Below are positions 8,830 to 16,683 of a stretch of 64,000 nt of DNA, one piece after another (the first letter of the stretch is position 1; every line of letters starts with the position of its first letter). The translations under genes were made by a program, and so were the position numbers. This DNA comes from Butyricimonas synergistica DSM 23225 (GTDB lineage Bacteria; Bacteroidota; Bacteroidia; Bacteroidales; Marinifilaceae). Location of the stretch: NCBI RefSeq assembly GCF_000379665.1, contig NZ_KB903369.1, positions 62,202-126,201 of the forward strand. Direction: 5' to 3'. Under the pieces are notes generated by a model that was given only the letters and a program-made list of their open reading frames with translations, did no database searches and was not told the DNA's origin.

Positions 8830-9375
8830 ATGGCGGAATCAGTAAATAGAAAGATTCAGGAGTATAGGTTCGAGCAAATTTTTAAAGAGTTCTCGAAGCC
8901 GATGTTTCTTTATGCCTTGAGTTTTGTGACAGCGGAAGAGGAAGCGGAAGATGTGGTGCAGGAAGTGTTCGTGAATTTCTGGAAGGATAAAACATATCAA
9001 AAAGTCCGGAATGAGGTCATGAAGACTTATTTATTTCGTTCGGTAAAGAATAATTGCCTGAATCGATTGAAGAAAAAAGATGTGCAGCGCGGTCGATTGG
9101 ATCTGCTTCGGGAAGAGGTGGTAGAGGAAGAGATGATGAAGTTGAATGATGCATTGATTCAAGAAGTGGAAAGCGAAATAGACCGGCTGCCGGAACAGAC
9201 CCGGGAAATTATTAGAGGCGTGTTTTTTCGGGAGATGAAATACCAGGAGGTGGCGGATTTGTTGGGAATTTCTATAAATACTGTGAAAACGTTATTGAAA
9301 AACGGGATAAAGCATTTGCGGGAGCGTTTTGCCGAACGAATGGATTTGTTTCTTATTATAATGCTGATTAAGTGA
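8830..9375 (+). CDS. ECF RNA polymerase sigma factor, system 1
   Basis: A 181-residue FecI-like ECF sigma factor that directs RNA polymerase to promoters of its own surface system. Region 2 is seen around residues 20-55 (LYALSFVTAEEEAEDVVQEV) and region 4 around 115-170 (LPEQTREIIRGVF, then a helix-turn-helix in EVADLLGISINTVK). There is no extra domain. An AGGA Shine-Dalgarno-like sequence precedes the ATG. The FecR-type regulator lies 96 bases downstream, and a candidate ECF promoter sits in that gap. By family knowledge the sigma factor is released or activated when the downstream receptor binds ligand. Confidence 0.93.
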   Translation: MAESVNRKIQEYRFEQIFKEFSKPMFLYALSFVTAEEEAEDVVQEVFVNFWKDKTYQKVRNEVMKTYLFRSVKNNCLNRLKKKDVQRGRLDLLREEVVEEEMMKLNDALIQEVESEIDRLPEQTREIIRGVFFREMKYQEVADLLGISINTVKTLLKNGIKHLRERFAERMDLFLIIMLIK

Positions 9376-9426
9376 CATTTGTGTTTTTGGCGTAATTTTT
9401 TTTTGTATTTTTCTTTTTTTTGATTC

Positions 9427-9453
9427 ACCCGATTTTCTTTTTTGTTGTCTATA
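9427..9453 (+). promoter_or_regulatory. Candidate ECF sigma promoter before fecR, system 1
   Basis: ACCC (9427-9430) and GTCTATA (9447-9453) are separated by 16 bases and lie 25 bases (from GTCT) before the fecR ATG. The same arrangement occurs at 21767 and 44856 in the paralogous operons. It probably lets the sigma factor drive fecR and the receptor genes. Confidence 0.6.
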
Positions 9454-9471
9454 CGGGAAAGAAAATAAATC

Positions 9472-10650
9472 ATGGAATCGTGGAATGAATTAGATGAGTG
9501 GATTGCCCGGTACAGGCAAGGGGAACTTTCAGAGCGTGATAAGTGTAATTTGCTCCGGTGGCTGGAAGCTTCGCCCGTGCATGAAAAACAGTTTCGGGAG
9601 AGGCTACAGATGGAGGTGCGTGTGGATGCTGTCGGAAGATGGAATAAGTTGGACCGTATGCAGGAAAATGTATGGAAGCGTATAACTCCGGTTCTGGAAA
9701 GTCGCGGGCGAAGATTGTACGCGTGGGGGAGTGGTGCTGCCGCCGCAATTGCTGTATTGGTTGGGTTGTTTTTCGTGTGGCAGGGACAACGGGTGGATAA
9801 AGGTAAAGGGGATACGTTTGCGAGTGTGCTACAAGTGGAAGCCGGATCTGCTAAAGCGATTCTCGTGACTCCCACCGGGGAAAGGGTTGAATTGAGGGAG
9901 GGGGAGAATCGACAGGTGGCGGATATTTCTGGTGTCGGGGTGATTCAAGATTCGATCGGGGGAGTGCGTTTCGAGGATAAAGGGATGCCCGGGGAGGGAC
10001 GATGCGAGAATAACACAATTGTTGTTCCTCGAAAAGGAGAGTATTTTGTAGTGTTGAGTGATGGCACGAAAGTTTGGCTCAATTCGGATTCACGTTTGGA
10101 ATTTCCGAATCGTTTCTTCGGGGCTTCCCGTGAAGTGAAGTTGGAAGGCGAGGCTTATTTCGAGGTGGTAGCAAATACCGGTAAACCGTTTTACGTGCAT
10201 GTGGGAGGTGCGAAAGTTCGTGTTCTGGGTACGGCATTTAACGTGATGGCTTACGGGGAAGAGGAACTTACGGAAGTTGCCCTGTTGCGCGGGAAAGTGT
10301 GTTTGGATACGGAAAAGGGGGCTTGTATGCTGGAACCGGGCGAGATAGTTTCTTTGGATAGGGAGAGTGGAAAAACGATACTTCGGAAGGGGGATGTACA
10401 GTCGATTGTTGATTGGAAAACCGGTAAATTCAATTTCGAGGATATGCCCTTGAAGGAGTTGACCGTGAAATTGTCCCGCTGGTATGGCGTGGCTTTCGTT
10501 TTTGGGGATGAGGAGGCAAAGAAATTGCGTTTCTCCGGGGCTGTGACTAAGTACAGAAGTTTGGATTACGTGCTGGGTATGATAGCGAAGACGACAAATG
10601 TGGAGTTTGCGGAGAAGGAGGGAAAGGTCGTGATTCGTGTGAAGATATGA
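9472..10650 (+). CDS. FecR-type anti-sigma factor, system 1
   Basis: A 392-residue inner-membrane regulator. Its cytoplasmic N-terminus (1-80) should hold the sigma factor. One membrane helix follows at about 84-103 (AAAAIAVLVGLFFVW). The periplasmic part has a FecR domain at roughly 190-280 (GEYFVVLSDGTKVWLN, then GEAYFEV and VLGTAFNVMAY) and a C-terminal DUF4974-type domain from about 316 (GKFNFEDMPLKELTVKL), which by family knowledge contacts the STN domain of the receptor. It lies between the sigma gene and the receptor gene, the standard order for cell-surface signalling. A hairpin (10669-10702) separates it from susC. Confidence 0.93.
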   Translation: MESWNELDEWIARYRQGELSERDKCNLLRWLEASPVHEKQFRERLQMEVRVDAVGRWNKLDRMQENVWKRITPVLESRGRRLYAWGSGAAAAIAVLVGLFFVWQGQRVDKGKGDTFASVLQVEAGSAKAILVTPTGERVELREGENRQVADISGVGVIQDSIGGVRFEDKGMPGEGRCENNTIVVPRKGEYFVVLSDGTKVWLNSDSRLEFPNRFFGASREVKLEGEAYFEVVANTGKPFYVHVGGAKVRVLGTAFNVMAYGEEELTEVALLRGKVCLDTEKGACMLEPGEIVSLDRESGKTILRKGDVQSIVDWKTGKFNFEDMPLKELTVKLSRWYGVAFVFGDEEAKKLRFSGAVTKYRSLDYVLGMIAKTTNVEFAEKEGKVVIRVKI

Positions 10651-10668
10651 AACTTACATGAAGTAAAA

Positions 10669-10702
10669 TATCCCGAACCATGGTGACGCACGATCCGGGA
10701 TA
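10669..10702 (+). promoter_or_regulatory. Hairpin between fecR and susC, system 1
   Basis: TATCCCG (10669-10675) pairs with CGGGATA (10696-10702). No T-run follows, so it is not a standard terminator. Equivalent hairpins lie at the same place in systems 2 and 3. A role in mRNA processing or partial attenuation is inferred. Confidence 0.5.
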
Positions 10703-10741
10703 GGGCTTATTAATAATAATAATATACCTATTTGCAAAAGT

Positions 10742-13700
10742 ATGAAAAAAAAGCGAACGAGGTGGTTTTTCATGCGAGGTTTTGAACCACGAAAATTATT
10801 GAGAGTAATGAAACTAAGCGTAATTTTATTATTGGCAAGTATGCATCTGGCGGTTGCCGGTGTTAAGGCTCAAGTGAAGATCACGGTCGAGGCAAAGACT
10901 GTGACTTATTTGGAGTTGTTTAGACAGATTAAACAACAGACAGGGTTTACTGTCGTGTATAGTAACAATGAACTGGATAAGTCGAAAATCGTGGAAGCGG
11001 GATTCGTGGAAACGGATTTGAAGGTTGTGTTGGGTAAGATTTTGCGAGGGACTCGTTTGACTTACGAGATGATGGATGAGTTTATTGTTTTGAAATTAGC
11101 CCCGGAGGAAAAGAAAAAATCGTTGAAAGTTGTGGGGCACGTGACCGACGCAGATAAGTTGCCTCTTCCCGGGGTGACGGTGATGGCGAAAGACCTGAAG
11201 TTGGGCACGACGACGGATCATAACGGTTTTTACTCGTTGCTTTTGACGAAGGCGGATGATGTCGTTCTGGTGTTTTCGTTTATGGGGATGAAGACCGTGG
11301 AGGTGAAGTACACGGGGCAGGATTCGATTAACGTGGTGCTAGAGGAGGATGTCAAGGCTCTGGATGACGTGGTGATTACCGGTTACGGGACCACGGCGAA
11401 GGGTAATTACACGGGAGCCGCTACCACGGTGAAAGTGGCGGATATTATGATGGCGGGAGCTTCTTCTATCGACCAGATGTTGCAGGGTGTGGTGCCGGGA
11501 ATGTTGGTGCAGTCGGGAACCGGTATGGTGGGTTCTTCTCCCAAGATTCGCGTGAGGGGTACTTCTTCTTTGTTGGGAAGCCAAGAGCCGGTATGGGTGG
11601 TTGACGGAGTGGTGCAACGGGATCCCCAGCCGTTTAACTCGGAGGATAACACGAAGTTCTCGGTGGATGCGGATGATATTTCGCAGTTGGCGGGTAATGC
11701 CATTTCATGGTTGAATCCCAATGATATTGAAACGATCACGGTTTTGAAGGATGCTTCTGCCACGGCTATTTACGGTTCGGAGGCTGCCAATGGGGTTATC
11801 GTTATCACGACGAAGAAGGCAAATGCGGGTAAGGTGTCGGTATCGTACAGCGGGGATTTCTCTATCGGGCAAAGACCTCGTTACGGGTTGTATGACCGGA
11901 TGAATTCCCAGGAAATGATGGAGTTTTCCAAGCAGATGTACGAGGATCGGGTGGTTTACCCGAGTACGATTCTGGAGATCGGTTACGCGGGATTGTTGAA
12001 GTCTTACTTGGATAAAAAGATTTCGAAGGAGCAGTTTGACGAGCGATACAAGAAAATGGCTTCTGAAAATACGGATTGGTTTGATTTGTTGTTCCGCAAT
12101 TCGTTTAGCCATAAACATAGTTTGAGTATTAGCGGCGGTTCCGAGAAAATTCAAAACAGGACGTCGTTGGGGTACACGGACGAGAAAGGTGAGGCTTGCG
12201 GGAACAACGTGGCGTTGTTTACGGCAACTTCCAACACGACGGTGAATTTGATTGACAGTAAGTTGATGGTGAATTTGTTGTTGAAGGGTACCTGGCGGAA
12301 AGCGGAAGGTTTTGCATACGACGTGGATCCTTTCAAGTATGCCTATAACACGAGTCGCGTGATTCCGATGTATAACGAGGATGGAAGTTTGTATTATCAT
12401 GAAAAATGGGCTGATGAGGGAAGTACGGTAATCAATAATAAGTACAATTACTTGTATAACATCCAGAACGAGTTGGATAACACGGGAAGTGAGAACAACA
12501 CGAAGAGTTGGGGCGCTACCTTGGATTTAAAGTGGAAAATATTGCCGGGTTTGGAATACCAGGGGTTAGTGTCTTATTCTTCCTCGTCGGCTGACGTGAA
12601 GAAGTTTGCGACGGAACGTTCTTTTTACGCGTCAACACTTCGGGGGTATGACTTTGAGGCTTACGAGAGTTCTGCCGATGAGTTCGGTTATACCCGTTTG
12701 CCTTTCGGGGGATTGCTGGAAACCGGGTTGACGGATGTAACCACGGTCACGGTGCGGAACGCTTTGGTGTATGATCGAATGTTCAAGGATGTGCACCGGA
12801 TGACGTTGCAGTTGGGTATCGAAACGAATTCTTCTAAAACGAGAGGTTCTACCGCTAAGCGTTACGGTTATTTGAGAGACCGAGGTGAGACTTTCGTGAA
12901 TCTGCCGTCGACGTACAAAGATAGATGGGGCGATCCGATAGATAATGATTTGGCGCAAGGAGAGGCGACCGTGTTGAATAAGATTGATAACAAGTTGAGT
13001 GAGTATATTTCAGCCGTGTACGCTTACGACAATCGTTACGTGTTGAATGTCAGTGCCCGTGTAGATGCTTCCAACCGTTTCGGCCAGGATAAGAACAAGC
13101 GTTTCGAGCCCACGTGGTCCGTGGGGGCGAAGTGGAGAGTGGCTTCCGAGAGATTTGCGAAAGAGTTGTGGTGGTTGAATAATTTGGATTTGATCGCTTC
13201 TTACGGTTACCAGGGGAACGCGGTGGAATCGGTTTCTCCTTACTTGATTGCGGAGCAAGGGGGCGTGAATGAATATTATAATGATTATCTGTTGAATATA
13301 AAATCTTTGCCCTATTCTGACTTGGGTTGGGAAAAGACGAAGACTTACAATTTCGGCGTGGATGCCGCCTTCTTGGATGGACGTTTGAATTTCACGGTGA
13401 ATTACTTCAAGAAAGTGAGTGATGTGCTTTCTTCCCGTAATCTCCCGCGGGAAAACGGTGTCGAGAAAGCCATCGTGGACGGGGGTGAGATGACGAATAC
13501 GGGTTACGATTTCGTGATTAATGTGATCCCGGTACGCACGAAAGATTTCACCTGGCAATTGTCGTTGAACACAGCCGTGACGAAAAACAAGGTGAATAAG
13601 AATCAACGGGTGAACACGTTGAACGATTACTTGGATGGTAGTGCCGTGGTGAACGGGGAGGCTTTTTCAACTTTCTATTCTTTCAAGTATGCCGGGTTGA

Positions 13701-14323
13701 ACGACGAGGACGGAACGCCTACATTTAAATATATGGATATCGAGAACGGGGAAAGCCCGAGAGATTATCTGGTGAAGTCCGGTAAGTTTACTCCCGATTT
13801 TTCAGGTGGTTTGAACATGATGTTCAAGTACCGGAACTGGTCGTTGTATGCGTTGTTCAACGTGCAATGGGGTGGGCATGCTCGTTTGCCGAAGTTGTAT
13901 GACACGGATAGTAATTACGGGATTCCGACCCCGGAGCAGAATGTATCCCGGGATTTAGCCAAACGTTGGCGGAAACCGGGGGATAAGACGGATATCCCTT
14001 CGATTCCAACAAGTAGCGCCTATATCAATCTCCCGATGACAGCCTCGGTAGCGGGTTCGGAAAGACGGTTGTATGATATGTATAATAATTCCGATTTGCG
14101 GGTAGCTAACACGGATTTTATCCGTTGCCGTTCGTTGTCGCTGTCTTATGATTTCGAACAGAAGTGGTTATCTCGTATCGGGGCGCAACGATTGTTGCTT
14201 AAAGCGAGTATGACGAACCCGTTCATGTGGGTTTCCGATAGCAAATGGAATGGGTTGGATCCGGAGACGGGAGATTGGCCCACGAGAAGGGTTACTTCAT
14301 TGTCTTTACAAGTGATGTTTTAA
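10742..14323 (+). CDS. SusC-like TonB-dependent receptor with STN domain, system 1
   Basis: A 1193-residue outer-membrane transporter. A long N-terminus carries the signal peptide (MKLSVILLLASMHLAVAG starting at Met23, so the start may be later than 10742). The mature protein opens with an STN signalling domain (about 48-118), then a carboxypeptidase-regulatory-like beta domain (about 127-210, VGHVTDADKLPLPGVTV), a TonB-box-like VVITGYG, the plug with the SusC motif (IRVRGTSSLLGSQEPVWVVD; DASATAIYGSEAANGVI) and a beta-barrel ending in an aromatic residue (LSLQVMF). STN plus FecR plus ECF sigma indicates ligand-triggered signalling as well as import. The SusD-like lipoprotein follows by 36 bases. 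The ligand is unknown; a protease in the operon suggests peptides. Confidence 0.95.
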   Translation: MKKKRTRWFFMRGFEPRKLLRVMKLSVILLLASMHLAVAGVKAQVKITVEAKTVTYLELFRQIKQQTGFTVVYSNNELDKSKIVEAGFVETDLKVVLGKILRGTRLTYEMMDEFIVLKLAPEEKKKSLKVVGHVTDADKLPLPGVTVMAKDLKLGTTTDHNGFYSLLLTKADDVVLVFSFMGMKTVEVKYTGQDSINVVLEEDVKALDDVVITGYGTTAKGNYTGAATTVKVADIMMAGASSIDQMLQGVVPGMLVQSGTGMVGSSPKIRVRGTSSLLGSQEPVWVVDGVVQRDPQPFNSEDNTKFSVDADDISQLAGNAISWLNPNDIETITVLKDASATAIYGSEAANGVIVITTKKANAGKVSVSYSGDFSIGQRPRYGLYDRMNSQEMMEFSKQMYEDRVVYPSTILEIGYAGLLKSYLDKKISKEQFDERYKKMASENTDWFDLLFRNSFSHKHSLSISGGSEKIQNRTSLGYTDEKGEACGNNVALFTATSNTTVNLIDSKLMVNLLLKGTWRKAEGFAYDVDPFKYAYNTSRVIPMYNEDGSLYYHEKWADEGSTVINNKYNYLYNIQNELDNTGSENNTKSWGATLDLKWKILPGLEYQGLVSYSSSSADVKKFATERSFYASTLRGYDFEAYESSADEFGYTRLPFGGLLETGLTDVTTVTVRNALVYDRMFKDVHRMTLQLGIETNSSKTRGSTAKRYGYLRDRGETFVNLPSTYKDRWGDPIDNDLAQGEATVLNKIDNKLSEYISAVYAYDNRYVLNVSARVDASNRFGQDKNKRFEPTWSVGAKWRVASERFAKELWWLNNLDLIASYGYQGNAVESVSPYLIAEQGGVNEYYNDYLLNIKSLPYSDLGWEKTKTYNFGVDAAFLDGRLNFTVNYFKKVSDVLSSRNLPRENGVEKAIVDGGEMTNTGYDFVINVIPVRTKDFTWQLSLNTAVTKNKVNKNQRVNTLNDYLDGSAVVNGEAFSTFYSFKYAGLNDEDGTPTFKYMDIENGESPRDYLVKSGKFTPDFSGGLNMMFKYRNWSLYALFNVQWGGHARLPKLYDTDSNYGIPTPEQNVSRDLAKRWRKPGDKTDIPSIPTSSAYINLPMTASVAGSERRLYDMYNNSDLRVANTDFIRCRSLSLSYDFEQKWLSRIGAQRLLLKASMTNPFMWVSDSKWNGLDPETGDWPTRRVTSLSLQVMF

Positions 14324-14359
14324 GAGATAAGTTGAAAATATTGAATAAAAAATAGTGAT

Positions 14360-15784
14360 ATGATGAAGAAGTTACAATTCATGATATGTCTGCTCGGATT
14401 GCTTGGTGCGGGGGCTTGTTCCGATTATCTGGATAAAGAGTCCTCGGATGAGGTGATCGTGAGGACGGTTTCCGATTATAGTGAATTGCTTTTGGGTGCT
14501 GGTTATCCGTCACCGTCGAAGTCTATCTATAATACACTCTATTTGCTGGATGATGATTTCATGTTGAATGAAAGGAATCTTGAAGATGATGAAGATTACA
14601 CGGGGGCGGTGAATATTTTTCCGTTCTTCACGTGGCAACCGGATATGTGGGAACGCCAGGAGGTGGACAAGAGTAATTATGACGAAATGTATTCCTCCAC
14701 TTACGAGCGGATTAAGGGTGTGAATGCCGTGTTGGACGGGATCGACGAAGCGATAGGTGATGCGGAAGAGCGGGATCAAGTGAAAGCGGAGGCTTTGGCA
14801 TTGAGAGGGTATTATTATTTTATGCTGGTGAATCTTTACGGGGAGCCCTATAATTATAACAAGAGTGCGTTGGGGGTGCCTTTGAAGTTGACTGCCGATA
14901 TGGAAACGAACGGGAAACCCCGGAGTACGGTGGAAGAGGTGTACGGGCAGATCGTGAAGGATTTGTCGGAATCGTCCGCTTTGTTTGAAAAACACGCTAA
15001 ACGGCGGGGAAGTTTCCGGGTGAATTTGCCGACGGTGAATATTCTTTTATCCCGTGTTTATTTGCACATGGAGGTTTGGGATGAGGCAATTGCTGCCGCC
15101 ACGAAAGCGATAGAGAACGGTAACTTGTTGACGAATTACGTGAATCTGCCGGAAAGTCCGATTTGTATAGCCAATTATAATTATTCGGAAGTGGAGTGGG
15201 TATATGGTAATGGGAATACGCCGACTCGCAATCTGAATGCAGTGGTCGTTTCCACGGGCTTACGTGAAAAGTTGGAGGCTAATCCGAATGATACCCGTCG
15301 GGCACTTTGGTTTGATGGTAACTGGAATATTTGTAAAAAACGTGTAAGTTACCCGAGCGGTACCCCGAGAATGCCGACGAATTCTATCCGGATGTCGGAA
15401 GCTTATTTGAATCGTGCTGAAGCTCTCGTGCAGGATGAGCAAATCGGTTTGGCTTGGGATGATTTGAAGCATTTGCGGGAGAATCGTTATCGGGATTATA
15501 ATGAAGCGAAGATTACGGATGCGGGAAAGTTGCTGGAAGAGATTCGGGAAGAGCGTCGTTTGGAGCTTTGTTATGATGAGGTGCGTTGGTTTGATTTGCG
15601 TCGTTACGGGATGCCCTCGATTTCTCATCAATATAAAGTAAGAAAATCCGCATCTTGGCAAATTTATGTTTTGCAGGAGAAAGATCCGTTGTACACGTTA
15701 CCTATCCCGAATGAAGTGATGAACGAGAATCCGGCATTACGGCAAAATGAATCGGCAAATCAGCCAGTACGCCAAGGAAGATGA
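14360..15784 (+). CDS. SusD-like surface lipoprotein, system 1
   Basis: A 474-residue lipoprotein of the RagB/SusD family. SusD proteins form a lid on their SusC partner and capture ligand at the cell surface. It has a lipoprotein leader (MMKKLQFMICLLGLL, lipobox GAGAC) and the typical SusD pattern: NLYGEPYNYN and GVPLKL in the middle and a conserved C-terminal block (RMSEAYLNRAEAL, IREERRLELCYDEVRWFDLRRYG). It is somewhat short for the family. Its stop codon overlaps the start of the next lipoprotein gene (ATGA at 15781-15784), indicating translational coupling. Confidence 0.94.
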   Translation: MMKKLQFMICLLGLLGAGACSDYLDKESSDEVIVRTVSDYSELLLGAGYPSPSKSIYNTLYLLDDDFMLNERNLEDDEDYTGAVNIFPFFTWQPDMWERQEVDKSNYDEMYSSTYERIKGVNAVLDGIDEAIGDAEERDQVKAEALALRGYYYFMLVNLYGEPYNYNKSALGVPLKLTADMETNGKPRSTVEEVYGQIVKDLSESSALFEKHAKRRGSFRVNLPTVNILLSRVYLHMEVWDEAIAAATKAIENGNLLTNYVNLPESPICIANYNYSEVEWVYGNGNTPTRNLNAVVVSTGLREKLEANPNDTRRALWFDGNWNICKKRVSYPSGTPRMPTNSIRMSEAYLNRAEALVQDEQIGLAWDDLKHLRENRYRDYNEAKITDAGKLLEEIREERRLELCYDEVRWFDLRRYGMPSISHQYKVRKSASWQIYVLQEKDPLYTLPIPNEVMNENPALRQNESANQPVRQGR

Positions 15785-16677
15785 AAATAGTGGAATTTTT
15801 AAATGTTATGATAATGAAAATAAGAATATATGCACTTCTGTTTGCTTTCGTGTTTTTAGGAGCTTGTGCCGAAGATAAGAAAATAGAAGAGATCCAGATA
15901 ACCGATCCGGATTACGTGTTGCCCCAGGGGGGAAATGCTGCCGCGGATGAGATTATTTTAGAGTTGTATAAAACTTACAATACTTATTTCTTGTATGAAT
16001 ACACTGAAAAAGATATTGAATGGACTCAGACGGCGTCTTTAACTTTTTATCAATACGAGCCGATAGATCCGAATGATGTCGAGAATTTACTGAACCTGTT
16101 GAAAATTACTTGGTTTGATTTATATAATGTGGAAGTGTTGAAGAAAATGATGCCTTATCGAGTATTTTTGACCGGAATTTTGAAAGAGGATATCGGTTCG
16201 TGGAGGGAAAATTGGGTGGATATCCCTGCTCGTTATTTGGAGAATCAGATTGCTATAAACAAGGTGGAAAAAGATGTGGCAGATATGTCTTCTGTGGAAA
16301 AAAGAGAGTTTAAATCTTATTTGCAGGCGACCTTCTTGGAGTATTGTGTGACTTACGGGGTGATAACAATTCCAGACGAGTTTTATGCAGAAAGCGATTA
16401 CTCGAAGTCATATGCAAGTAGTTCGGAGGAAGCAAGAGAATGGGGATTCGTGTATAACCCGAAAACAGATAGCGAGTGGAGTTATGATACGTGGCAGATC
16501 ACGGCCGCGGACGATCTAAACGCTTATCTGGCTTCTTTGGTGTATCGCACGACCGAAGAGTGGGCGGAAGATTTGGAGAACCCGTTGATTAGGAAGAAGT
16601 ATGATATATTGGTGAATTGTTTGAAAGAACAATATGGTGTAGATATTTGTAAAATAGGTAATATTGTTTATGAATAA
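15781..16677 (+). CDS. Lipoprotein resembling a degenerate zinc-binding metallopeptidase
   Basis: A 298-residue lipoprotein (lipobox LGAC). Translation may begin at 15781, overlapping susD, or at the ATG at 15814, which gives a more usual leader (MKIRIYALLFAFVF). The body begins ADEIILELYKTYNTYFLYEY, similar in position and pattern to the SusD-associated putative zinc-binding metallopeptidases of Bacteroidetes (PF15890-like). Those have an HExxH helix; the equivalent stretch here reads FKSYLQATFLEY, with no histidine, so catalysis looks lost. The family assignment is from memory of the fold pattern and is tentative. It may be a surface binding subunit for the same ligand. It is in the operon between susD and the intact metalloprotease. 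Confidence 0.7.
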   Translation: MKIVEFLNVMIMKIRIYALLFAFVFLGACAEDKKIEEIQITDPDYVLPQGGNAAADEIILELYKTYNTYFLYEYTEKDIEWTQTASLTFYQYEPIDPNDVENLLNLLKITWFDLYNVEVLKKMMPYRVFLTGILKEDIGSWRENWVDIPARYLENQIAINKVEKDVADMSSVEKREFKSYLQATFLEYCVTYGVITIPDEFYAESDYSKSYASSSEEAREWGFVYNPKTDSEWSYDTWQITAADDLNAYLASLVYRTTEEWAEDLENPLIRKKYDILVNCLKEQYGVDICKIGNIVYE

Positions 16678-16683
16678 TGTTGT

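Noticed and set aside
9159-9875. A 238-residue minus-strand open frame spanning the end of sigma 1 and the start of fecR
   Set aside because: It crosses two well-supported plus-strand genes and the promoter between them.
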